Of a DNA stretch of 6,280 nt, positions 1-6,280 are shown one piece after another (the stretch's first letter is position 1; each line of letters starts with the position of its first letter). Source of the stretch: Chitinophagaceae bacterium (GTDB taxonomy: Bacteria; Bacteroidota; Bacteroidia; Chitinophagales; Chitinophagaceae); NCBI GenBank assembly GCA_947442905.1, contig CANEWV010000106.1:1-6280 (forward strand), written 5' to 3'. Position numbers and translations under genes: made by a program. Below the pieces are notes generated by a model. That model was not told where the DNA came from. It was given only the letters and a program-made list of their open reading frames with translations, and did not search any database.

Positions 1-1
1 A

Positions 2-1225
2 GAAGGCACCATCTTAACTAATTTTTACGCACCACACGGCACTTGCACACCAACGCGTGCAGCTATTATGACGGGTAGGTATAGTCCACGCGTAAATGAC
101 AAAACCGGATTAGGTGTTTTATTTCCAACCAATACCAATGGACTTGATAGCAGCAAAGAAATTACGTTTACTAAACAACTTCAAAAAGTTGGATACGCTA
201 CGGCGCTTGTAGGTAAATGGCATTTAGGTCATCTACCAAAATTTTTACCACCCGCCCACGGTTTTGATAGTTATGTGGGCATTCCGTACCCGAATGACCA
301 TGGCCCTGAAAGGCTTGGTAATACTGGCTCTAGAGGCTATCCACCCATACCGCTCATGCGCGGTAGTGTAAAAGAAAAAGATTTAAACAACAACGAGCTT
401 GCAGAAGTTCCTGCGCAGTTTATTAGAGAAGCTTGTGCGTTTATCAAAGAAAAAGCGGCGAGCAAACAACCCTTTTATTTACAGTATTCAAATATTGAAA
501 CACATACACCTTATTTTATTCCTAAAGGTTTTGAAGGACGTTCTAATTATGGCGCTTTTGGTGACGCAGTTGCCTATATCGATTATACCGTGGGTGTTTT
601 AATGGGTTATTTAAAACAAGTGGGTCTCGAAAAAAATACACTGATTGTTATTCATTCTGATAACGGACCCTTAGTAGAAAAATATCCAGAGCTAGAAGAC
701 AGCTATGGAAAATTTGGACTGGTAGACACCAGTTTGCAACACAAATTGCGCGATGGAAAATACCAACAGCGTTTTGAAGGTGGTATACGGTCGGCGTGTT
801 TTGTAAAATGGCCTGGCATGATTAACGCAGGTGCTGTTAATCAGAACATATACAGTGGTGTTGATTTGTTTACAAGCTTTTTACAAGTAGCTGGCGCCCA
901 AATGCCCGCTGGCAGAGTAATTGACGGGAAGCCCATGATTGAAAGTATCATCACCAATAAACCGGTGCGCAACACTTTTTATGCATTTGCGCCGCAAAAA
1001 GAACTGCAAGGCCTGCGTTATAACAATTGGAAATTAGTGCTTGATAAACGTGCCGGGAAAACCAACTTATTACTTTTTGATTTGGCTACCGATGCTAAAG
1101 AAAATAATAATATTGCAGCCGCTAATCAGGCCATTGTAGATGCTTTATATACATTAGCTTTACAAGCACAAAAAGCAGTGGAAGAAAACAAGCCGCTATC
1201 AGAAACAAATTCATTTAATTTTTAG
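2..1225 (+). CDS. Cysteine-type S1 family sulfatase, 5' truncated by window edge
   Basis: This is a sulfate-ester hydrolase of the arylsulfatase A-like (S1) family, probably periplasmic and acting on a sulfated glycan. The reading frame is open from base 2, so the first visible ATG (68) is internal and the real start, signal peptide and N-terminal metal-binding aspartates lie upstream. Bases 44-58 encode the signature C-T-P-T-R, whose cysteine (44-46) is the residue converted to formylglycine; AAIMTGR follows, as in the family. Other family marks are GKWHLG (212-229), an HTP motif near 500, the metal-site motif SDNGP (656-670; D and N at 659-664) and EGGIRS...KWPG (about 776-814). About 407 residues are visible, so roughly 50-70 are missing. 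The C-terminus looks complete and ends in TAG. The next gene, an FGE that could activate this enzyme, starts 2 nt later. Subfamily and exact substrate cannot be assigned by eye. Confidence 0.95.
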   Translation, partial: EGTILTNFYAPHGTCTPTRAAIMTGRYSPRVNDKTGLGVLFPTNTNGLDSSKEITFTKQLQKVGYATALVGKWHLGHLPKFLPPAHGFDSYVGIPYPNDHGPERLGNTGSRGYPPIPLMRGSVKEKDLNNNELAEVPAQFIREACAFIKEKAASKQPFYLQYSNIETHTPYFIPKGFEGRSNYGAFGDAVAYIDYTVGVLMGYLKQVGLEKNTLIVIHSDNGPLVEKYPELEDSYGKFGLVDTSLQHKLRDGKYQQRFEGGIRSACFVKWPGMINAGAVNQNIYSGVDLFTSFLQVAGAQMPAGRVIDGKPMIESIITNKPVRNTFYAFAPQKELQGLRYNNWKLVLDKRAGKTNLLLFDLATDAKENNNIAAANQAIVDALYTLALQAQKAVEENKPLSETNSFNF

Positions 1226-1227
1226 TC

Positions 1228-2376
1228 TTGAAAAAGCAAGTTCAATTATATTTTATTTTTTGCTGCGGTCTTTTTTGGACTTGCACATCTGGCGATACAA
1301 CTGCAAAAGCAGTTCAGGATTCTATTCAAGCAAAAAAAGATTCGGCACTACACTGTACCAGTAATATTCCAAATCGTTTTGGTGTTGGGGCTTCAACTGA
1401 TACATTGTCTATTGTAAAAGGCGTGGCAGATAAAGCAGGCATGGTGCTTATTAGTGGTGGCGAATTTATAATGGGCTGCTCTGACAAAACCGGCCGTGCC
1501 GACGAGTATCCGCAGCATGCAGTTACTGTTTCTAGTTATTGGATGGACACCACAGAAGTAACCAATGCGCAGTTTGCAAAATTTGTAGCAGCAACGGGCT
1601 ATGTTACCACCGCCGAAAAAGCTCCAGATTGGAATGAGATAAAAAAACAATTACCTGAGGGTACACCAAAGCCAGCCCCTGAATTACTGGTGGCTTCATC
1701 ACTTGTATTTGTAATGTCCTCCACACAGGTAGACATGAACAATCCTGCATCTTGGTGGTCATGGACAAAAGGGGCCAATTGGAAACATCCGCGCGGACCT
1801 GGATCAAGCATTAAAGGAAAGGATAAAGAGCCTGTAACACAAGTGTCTTATGATGATGCAAATGCCTATGCCCGCTGGGCTGGCAAGCGTTTACCTACCG
1901 AGGCTGAGTGGGAATATGCTGCTAGAGGAGGACTTAAAAATCAAACCTTTCCTTGGGGAAATGAACCCCTCGAAAAAGGTGCTACAAAAGCAAATACTTG
2001 GCAAGGAAAATTTCCAAATACGAATACCGGTGCTGATGGATATATGCGTATTGCGCCTGCCGCTAAATATGCGCCCAATGCATACGGCTTATATGATATG
2101 AGCGGCAATGTTTGGGAATGGTGTTCCGATTGGTATGACGCCAATTACTATGCATCCGTAGCGCAAAAAAAATTAGTAAACCCTACAGGCAGCAATAAAA
2201 GTTTTGATCCTGACGAGCCTACCATTCCTAAAAAAGTAGTGCGTGGTGGATCCTTTTTATGTCACGATTCTTACTGTGCAAGTTACCGTGTTTCTGCGCG
2301 TATGAAAACGGCTACCGACACTGGACTTGAACACACAGGATTTAGATGTGTAACAGACGCGTCATCTAAAAAATAA
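1228..2376 (+). CDS. Exported formylglycine-generating enzyme (FGE/SUMF1 family), catalytic cysteines intact
   Basis: FGE is a copper-dependent oxidase that uses O2 to convert the cysteine of CxPxR motifs in sulfatases to formylglycine. The FGE-sulfatase domain spans about residues 72-375: GGEFIMG (78-84 region), GKRLPTEAEWEY (219-230), ANTWQGKFP, NVWEW (294-298) and GGSFLCHDSYC. In that last motif S342, C345 and C350 keep the spacing of human FGE S333/C336/C341; C345 and C350 are the copper-binding catalytic pair. Many bacterial proteins with this fold (GldJ/GldK-like, for example) lack the pair, so this looks like a true FGE. The start is TTG at 1228: the first in-frame ATG (1441) lies inside the domain, and the TTG gives a KKQ-hydrophobic export signal. 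C19 (FWTC-TSGD) could be a lipobox cysteine, though the box is poor. A linker of about 50 residues precedes the domain. It begins 2 nt after the sulfatase stop, so co-translation is likely. Confidence 0.93.
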   Translation: MKKQVQLYFIFCCGLFWTCTSGDTTAKAVQDSIQAKKDSALHCTSNIPNRFGVGASTDTLSIVKGVADKAGMVLISGGEFIMGCSDKTGRADEYPQHAVTVSSYWMDTTEVTNAQFAKFVAATGYVTTAEKAPDWNEIKKQLPEGTPKPAPELLVASSLVFVMSSTQVDMNNPASWWSWTKGANWKHPRGPGSSIKGKDKEPVTQVSYDDANAYARWAGKRLPTEAEWEYAARGGLKNQTFPWGNEPLEKGATKANTWQGKFPNTNTGADGYMRIAPAAKYAPNAYGLYDMSGNVWEWCSDWYDANYYASVAQKKLVNPTGSNKSFDPDEPTIPKKVVRGGSFLCHDSYCASYRVSARMKTATDTGLEHTGFRCVTDASSKK

Positions 2377-2409
2377 TAATAGCATCTTCACCAGTTAGTG
2401 TATTATTTT
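2370..2409 (+). repeat. AT-only inverted repeat at the FGE gene end; possible weak hairpin
   Basis: AAAATAATA (2370-2378) is matched by its exact reverse complement TATTATTTT (2401-2409), with a 22-nt loop between. The left arm overlaps the FGE stop codon. With no G-C pairs in the stem and a long loop this would be a weak structure; it could be a poor terminator, an mRNA-processing site or chance in AT-rich DNA. The rest of the 2377-2483 spacer holds a pyrimidine-rich stretch with a T7 run (2439-2445), and I find no convincing Bacteroidota promoter (TAnnTTTG) there. Confidence 0.3.
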
Positions 2410-2483
2410 ATCAATAACACAAACCTATAACGGTTCTATTTTTTTCTACTCTTTTTATTGGTTATATTGAATCAAAATTGCGT

Positions 2484-4565
2484 ATGAAAAAATGGATCGC
2501 TTGCTGCTTATTAATAAGCATGCTGCAGTTACAACTTACTGCACAAACCTACCAGCCCAATTGGGAATCCCTTGATTCTAGGCCTGTTCCATCATGGTTT
2601 ATGAATGAAAAGTTTGGCATTTTTATTCATTGGGGTGCGTATAGTGTGCCATCGTGGGGACCACAACATAGTTATTCGGAGTGGTACCAAAACGGTTTGC
2701 AAGCCGACAAAGACAATGTGCGCAAAAAATTTCACAAACTACATTATGGTGATATGTCTTACTATGGCTTTGGTCCTATGTTTAAGGCAGATCGTTTTGA
2801 TCCGGATGCCTGGGCTAAAGTGTTTGAACAGTCAGGCGCTAAATATATTGTACTCACGAGTAAACACCATGATGGCTTTGCCATGTGGCCTAGTAAAGAA
2901 GCAGATAAAACCTGGGGCTTTCCTTGGAACAGCTTAACCAGCGGTCCTAAAAGAGACTTGTTAGGTGATTTATTTAAAGCCGTAAGAAAAACCAGCGTGC
3001 GCGCGGGTATGTATTATTCACTTTACGAATGGTACAATCCACTTTATAAATCGGACATCAATAAATATGTAAGTGACCATATGTGGCCACAAATGAAAGA
3101 CCTGATTAACACCTATCAGCCCGATGTTTTTTGGACAGATGGCGATTGGGATGTGTCGGATGCAAAATGGAAATCGCCGGAGTTTTTAGCATGGTTGTAT
3201 AACGAAAGTCCAGTAAAAGAAAAGATTGTTACCTATGATAGGTGGGGCAGTGGCATTCGTTTTCATCATGGTGGTGTGTATACGCCAGAGTATCAACCTG
3301 ATTTAGATTTTGAAGATCATCCATGGGAAGAAAGTAGAGGCATGGGATACTCTTATGGATACAATAAAGAAGAAGATATTTGGGATTATAATAGTGCGCA
3401 ATCTTTGGTGTTAGCACTGGTAGATAAAGTAAGCAGAGGCGGTAATTTTTTATTAGATATTGGACCTGACGATCATGGAAAAATTCCGCCGATTATGCAG
3501 GAGCGTTTATTGCAAATTGGCGCATGGTTAACTGAAAATGGCGAAGCGATTTACAACACCAGACGCTGGATACGCACTTCGCAAGCATCTGCAAATGATA
3601 GCAAAGAAAAAGAATTGTATTTCACGTATAACCCTACCAGCAATGCATTGTACGCTATTGCACCTGCTTTTAATAACAGTGGCCAATACGTAATTAAAGA
3701 CCTTGACTTACCAGCCGGCACCAACATTTCTTTTGTTGCTACCAAAGAAAAATGCACATGGAAAAAACAAGGAAATGATATTGTAGTTACCATGCCGGCG
3801 TACAAACCTGCTATGATTAAAGCGCCTTATGCCTATGCGCTTAAAATAGAAAATTTTGGTGCATTTGCTGCAAAACCAAAAATAGAAATCACGTATGCAA
3901 ACTCAGCGCAAACACCAACTGTTTCGGTTACTGCACCTGCAGGCGCAGTCGTGCATTATACAGCGGATGGAACAAATCCAACGGTATCGTCACCAACATA
4001 TACAACATCATTTACACTCCCTACAACAAGCGTTGTAAAAGCGCAAATTTTTGACAATAAAAAATTACCTGGTAAAGTAGCGGAAGTAACTGCAAAAGTA
4101 TACACATGGATGCCTGCTGTTAAAACAAGTGGCGCTTTGCAACCAGGTATTGCTTACAAATATTTTGAAACAAAAGGCAAACAAAATTTAGCAGCCCTAC
4201 CTGGCTTAACACCAGCATTAACAGGGGTTACACAAGATATTAGCGTAGCCGTAAAAAAACGCGAATCAGAATTTAGTTTGCTATTTGATGGCTATGTAAA
4301 AATTGAAAAAGACGGTATCTATCATTTTACAACCCGCTCAGATGATGGTAGTATTTTATACATCGATGACGTTGAAGTAGTAAACAATGATGGAGATCAT
4401 GGATCTGTGGAAGCAGCCGGAAAAGCAGCGTTAAAAAAGGGATACCACAAAATTAGAGTCGCTTATTATGATGGCAGTGGTGGTAACGAATTAACGGCTA
4501 CTATGCAATTAGAAAACACACCAAAAAATACATTAAACAGTAAACTCATTTGGACAAAAAAATAA
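2484..4565 (+). CDS. Secreted GH29 alpha-L-fucosidase with chitobiase-type C-terminal and PA14 domains
   Basis: This is a retaining exo-alpha-L-fucosidase (GH29) predicted to be exported. I start it at ATG 2484 (693 residues) rather than the in-frame TTG at 2478, because MKKW begins a standard signal peptide with probable cleavage at A20/Q21. The GH29 barrel covers about residues 25-450: FGIFIHWG with fucose-site H49, SKHHDGF with H128-H129, and VFWTDGDW with the probable nucleophile D219. E269 (in TPEY) and E282 (in PWEES) are acid/base candidates; E269 is my preference by position. NFLLDIGPDDHG closes the barrel. Residues ~466-539 resemble a chitobiase/hexosaminidase C-terminal domain (HYTADGTNPT). 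Residues ~550-690 form a PA14 domain (GIYHFTTRSDDGSILYIDD at 611-629), a fold often used for glycan binding. GH29 enzymes are commonly ~450-500 residues, so the extra ~220 are added modules. The next fucosidase starts 3 nt after its stop. Confidence 0.94.
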   Translation: MKKWIACCLLISMLQLQLTAQTYQPNWESLDSRPVPSWFMNEKFGIFIHWGAYSVPSWGPQHSYSEWYQNGLQADKDNVRKKFHKLHYGDMSYYGFGPMFKADRFDPDAWAKVFEQSGAKYIVLTSKHHDGFAMWPSKEADKTWGFPWNSLTSGPKRDLLGDLFKAVRKTSVRAGMYYSLYEWYNPLYKSDINKYVSDHMWPQMKDLINTYQPDVFWTDGDWDVSDAKWKSPEFLAWLYNESPVKEKIVTYDRWGSGIRFHHGGVYTPEYQPDLDFEDHPWEESRGMGYSYGYNKEEDIWDYNSAQSLVLALVDKVSRGGNFLLDIGPDDHGKIPPIMQERLLQIGAWLTENGEAIYNTRRWIRTSQASANDSKEKELYFTYNPTSNALYAIAPAFNNSGQYVIKDLDLPAGTNISFVATKEKCTWKKQGNDIVVTMPAYKPAMIKAPYAYALKIENFGAFAAKPKIEITYANSAQTPTVSVTAPAGAVVHYTADGTNPTVSSPTYTTSFTLPTTSVVKAQIFDNKKLPGKVAEVTAKVYTWMPAVKTSGALQPGIAYKYFETKGKQNLAALPGLTPALTGVTQDISVAVKKRESEFSLLFDGYVKIEKDGIYHFTTRSDDGSILYIDDVEVVNNDGDHGSVEAAGKAALKKGYHKIRVAYYDGSGGNELTATMQLENTPKNTLNSKLIWTKK

Positions 4566-4568
4566 AAC

Positions 4569-6005
4569 ATGAAAAAAATAATATTCATTGCATCTATTTT
4601 ATTTTTTGCAACGGCACTTAACATTAATGCGCAGGAGCACACAGCAAGTTTAAAATACACCGTACCCACCGATGCTAAAGTGCGCGAAAAATTAGCGGAC
4701 TGGAAAAAAATTAAATTTGGATTACTCATGCACTGGGGTACATATAGCCAGTGGGGCGTGGTAGAAAGTTGGAGCATTTGTCCAGAAGACGAAGGCTGGA
4801 CGCAGCGCAGGGGGCCCTATTCGGCGGATTGGTATACCTATTTAAAAGCCTATGAAAATTTGCAAACTACTTTTAATCCAGTAAAGTTTAATCCAGAACG
4901 TTGGGCTGCTGCAGCAAAAGATGCGGGTATGAAATATGTTGTTTTTACCACCAAACACCACGATGGTTTTTGCATGTTTGATTCGAAAGAAACAGATTAT
5001 AAAATAACTGGATCAAAATCTCCCTTTGCAAATAATCCAAAAGCAAATGTTGCGAAAGAAGTTTTTAGTGCATTCAGAAATCAAGGTTTTATGACGGGTG
5101 CTTATTTTTCTAAACCCGATTGGAATACCAAAGATTATTGGTGGCGTTATTTCCCCCCAAAAGATAGAAACGTTTCTTACGATCCAAAAAAGTATCCGCA
5201 GCGTTGGGAAGATTTTAAAACCTTTACCTACAACCAAATTCAGGAACTCATGACGGGGTATGGTACCATGGATATTTTATGGCTTGATGGTGGATGGGTT
5301 AGACCCAAAAGTAGCATTGATACCACTGTCGAATGGCAAAGAACCATCACGCACAACCAAGATATAGACATGCCTAAAATTGCGGCAATGGCTAGAACAC
5401 ACCAACCGGGCCTACTTGTTGTGGACAGAACGGTGCATGGGGAGTATGAAAATTATGTAACCCCAGAGCAACAAGTGCCTGCCACTTATTTGCCGTATCC
5501 TTGGGAAAGTTGCATTACACTTGGTAATTCTTGGTCATATGTACCAGGGGATCAGTACAAATCTTCTCGAAAAGTGATTCATATGCTTACCGATATTATT
5601 TCTAAAAACGGGAACCTTCTTTTAAACGTGGGTCCAGGGCCCGATGGAGAGTGGGATTCACTTGCTTACAAACGTTTGGAAGCCATTGGAAAATGGATGA
5701 AAATCAATGGGGAAGCGGTATACGAGTCGGAGGCCGATCCTAATTTACCCCGTCAGGGCAAGTGGGCATTTACTAGAAAAGGCACCAGTATTTATGCCAT
5801 TTATCAGGTAGCAGAAAATGAAATGGTTGAAAATTCACTTTCGGTTAACCTGCCAGCAGGTATCCAAGTTAAAGGTGTATCGGTGATTGGGGGTCCACAA
5901 AAGTCAAAATTTACCCAAAATGGTGGCCAGGTGATTTTGTTTACCACCGATAAATCGATTGTTAAACAAACCGAAGCCCTTGTTTTTAAGATAGTTACAA
6001 ATTAG
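4569..6005 (+). CDS. Secreted GH29 alpha-L-fucosidase, single-domain type
   Basis: This is a second exported alpha-L-fucosidase of 478 residues, the usual length for GH29. ATG 4569 follows the previous stop by 3 nt and sits in an A-rich context typical of Bacteroidota; it opens a signal peptide with likely cleavage at A21/Q22. Family marks are FGLLMHWGTYS with H55, TKHHDGF with H130-H131, and ILWLDGGW with the probable nucleophile D240. Acid/base candidates are E300 (TPEQQ) and E313 (PWES); the 13-residue gap between them matches that in the upstream fucosidase, and the D240 to E300 distance suits an acid/base pair. NLLLNVGPGPDGEW ends the barrel, and a small beta-sandwich follows from about residue 395. 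It has no PA14 or other appended module. The two fucosidases differ clearly in sequence, so they look like divergent paralogues with different linkage or aglycone preference rather than a recent duplication. Confidence 0.94.
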   Translation: MKKIIFIASILFFATALNINAQEHTASLKYTVPTDAKVREKLADWKKIKFGLLMHWGTYSQWGVVESWSICPEDEGWTQRRGPYSADWYTYLKAYENLQTTFNPVKFNPERWAAAAKDAGMKYVVFTTKHHDGFCMFDSKETDYKITGSKSPFANNPKANVAKEVFSAFRNQGFMTGAYFSKPDWNTKDYWWRYFPPKDRNVSYDPKKYPQRWEDFKTFTYNQIQELMTGYGTMDILWLDGGWVRPKSSIDTTVEWQRTITHNQDIDMPKIAAMARTHQPGLLVVDRTVHGEYENYVTPEQQVPATYLPYPWESCITLGNSWSYVPGDQYKSSRKVIHMLTDIISKNGNLLLNVGPGPDGEWDSLAYKRLEAIGKWMKINGEAVYESEADPNLPRQGKWAFTRKGTSIYAIYQVAENEMVENSLSVNLPAGIQVKGVSVIGGPQKSKFTQNGGQVILFTTDKSIVKQTEALVFKIVTN

Positions 6006-6101
6006 ATTAGCGGATTTTACTATGTACATTTTACACTAAGTGAATTTTAACCCCTTAATGTAAAGAATATGTTAATAGAGTGTTATAAATTGATAGTTTA
6101 T

Positions 6102-6114
6102 TTGAATAATTCAA
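6102..6114. repeat. Perfect 6+1+6 palindrome TTGAATAATTCAA
   Basis: TTGAAT and ATTCAA flank a single central base, giving a dyad about the size of a half to full regulator site. The 1-nt centre makes it unsuitable as an RNA hairpin, so a DNA-binding dyad is the better reading if it is functional. AT-rich DNA yields such dyads by chance. Confidence 0.3.
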
Positions 6115-6115
6115 T

Positions 6116-6152
6116 CTAAATTAGGCTGAACTTTAAAAAGCTAAATTTTAGC
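6116..6152. repeat. Pair of related palindromes sharing a CTAAATT core
   Basis: CTAAATTAG (6116-6124, dyad 4+1+4) and GCTAAATTTTAGC (6140-6152, dyad 6+1+6) share the core CTAAATT, with copies starting 25 nt apart (6116 and 6141). They lie 60-96 nt upstream of the start at 6212. They could be paired operator half-sites or chance AT-rich repeats; no known regulator motif is recognised. Confidence 0.3.
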
Positions 6153-6211
6153 GCTGGACTATTAAAACGATAATCCGGGTCAAGATTTTTATTTAACCAA
6201 AATTCTAAACA

Positions 6212-6280
6212 ATGAGGACAAAAATTCGTTTACTGACACTCCTTGTATTGATGTTTGCGGGCACTACACTATTTGCCCAA
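6212..6280 (+). CDS. N-terminus of an exported protein, 3' truncated by window edge; possibly SusC-like
   Basis: ATG 6212 opens a frame that stays open for 23 codons to the window end. The peptide is a textbook signal peptide: MRTKIR, then a hydrophobic core LLTLLVLMFAG, and a TTLFA|Q cleavage junction. Nothing of the mature protein is visible, so function cannot be read from sequence. The long leader upstream and the position after a sulfatase/fucosidase cluster fit a SusC-like TonB-dependent receptor, which often begins this way in Bacteroidota, but another exported glycan enzyme or lipid-free periplasmic protein would fit equally well. Confidence 0.7.
   Translation, partial: MRTKIRLLTLLVLMFAGTTLFAQ

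Larger units (their letters stand above)
6006..6211 (+). promoter_or_regulatory. 206-nt AT-rich intergenic leader before an exported-protein gene
   Basis: No credible ORF occupies this gap, whereas the fucosidase pair upstream is separated by only 3 nt, so a promoter or regulated leader for the next gene is plausible. It contains several short palindromes, listed separately, and one more at 6034-6042 (CACTAAGTG). I could not find an exact TAnnTTTG -7 element; TTTATTTG (6097-6104) is one base off. No G-C-rich terminator hairpin with a T-run follows the fucosidase stop. A promoter is inferred from context only. Confidence 0.35.

Noticed and set aside
68..70. ATG as the start of the sulfatase gene
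   Set aside because: The frame is open to the window edge and the essential CTPTR motif lies upstream of this ATG, so it is an internal methionine.
399..602. 67-codon open frame on the + strand inside the sulfatase gene
   Set aside because: It overlaps conserved sulfatase sequence in another frame and its low-complexity, Lys/Ile/Leu-rich product has no recognisable features.
1393..1811. Several overlapping - strand open frames inside the FGE gene
   Set aside because: They are antisense to the conserved FGE domain, overlap each other in different frames, and show no family motifs.
2464..2471. TATATTGA as a -7 promoter element for the first fucosidase
   Set aside because: It misses the final bases of TAnnTTTG, has no suitable -33 TTG partner I can place with confidence, and lies only about 13 nt before the start codon.
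2478..2480. TTG as the start of the first fucosidase
   Set aside because: An ATG 6 nt downstream (2484) gives a cleaner MKKW signal peptide; the TTG adds only two residues and has no ribosome-binding support.
4466..4777. 103-codon open frame on the - strand spanning the junction of the two fucosidase genes
   Set aside because: It lies antisense to two strongly supported coding regions, matches no recognised family and looks like a by-product of their codon use.
6034..6042. CACTAAGTG as a transcription terminator after the second fucosidase
   Set aside because: The 4-bp arms with a 1-nt centre cannot form a stable RNA hairpin and no proper T-run follows.

Overview
This window is a stretch of a Bacteroidota (Bacteroidetes) genome carrying part of a glycan-degradation locus, probably for a sulfated, fucose-containing glycan such as a fucoidan-like polysaccharide or a sulfated mucin-type glycan. 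The lineage call rests on AT-rich DNA, A-rich sequence in place of clear Shine-Dalgarno sites, signal peptides ending in an Ala-Gln junction, and a sulfatase/GH29 cluster followed by an exported-protein start. A genus cannot be named from what is visible. A bona fide O2-dependent formylglycine-generating enzyme suggests a microbe that lives with oxygen at least part of the time.

Layout, all on the + strand: (1) 2-1225, the C-terminal ~407 residues of a cysteine-type S1 sulfatase whose start lies off the left edge; its CTPTR active-site motif is just inside the window. (2) 1228-2376, an exported formylglycine-generating enzyme (FGE/SUMF1 family) with both copper-binding catalytic cysteines, starting 2 nt after the sulfatase stop at a TTG codon. 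(3) A 107-nt spacer with a weak AT-only inverted repeat. (4) 2484-4565, a secreted GH29 alpha-L-fucosidase with added chitobiase-type C-terminal and PA14 domains. (5) 4569-6005, a second secreted GH29 alpha-L-fucosidase of ordinary size, 3 nt downstream. (6) 6006-6211, a 206-nt AT-rich non-coding leader with several short palindromes. (7) 6212-6280, the first 23 codons of an exported protein, possibly a SusC-like TonB-dependent receptor.

How the genes may work together: the FGE would oxidise the CTPTR cysteine of the adjacent sulfatase (and perhaps others) to formylglycine, the sulfatase would remove sulfate esters, and the two fucosidases would release L-fucose once sulfate is gone. The spacings (2 nt and 3 nt) suggest two tight gene pairs, possibly one operon. 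The most noteworthy point is the pairing of a catalytically intact, apparently exported FGE with its likely substrate. I see no RNA genes, CRISPR arrays or insertion sequences, and nothing that clearly amounts to a wholly new system.
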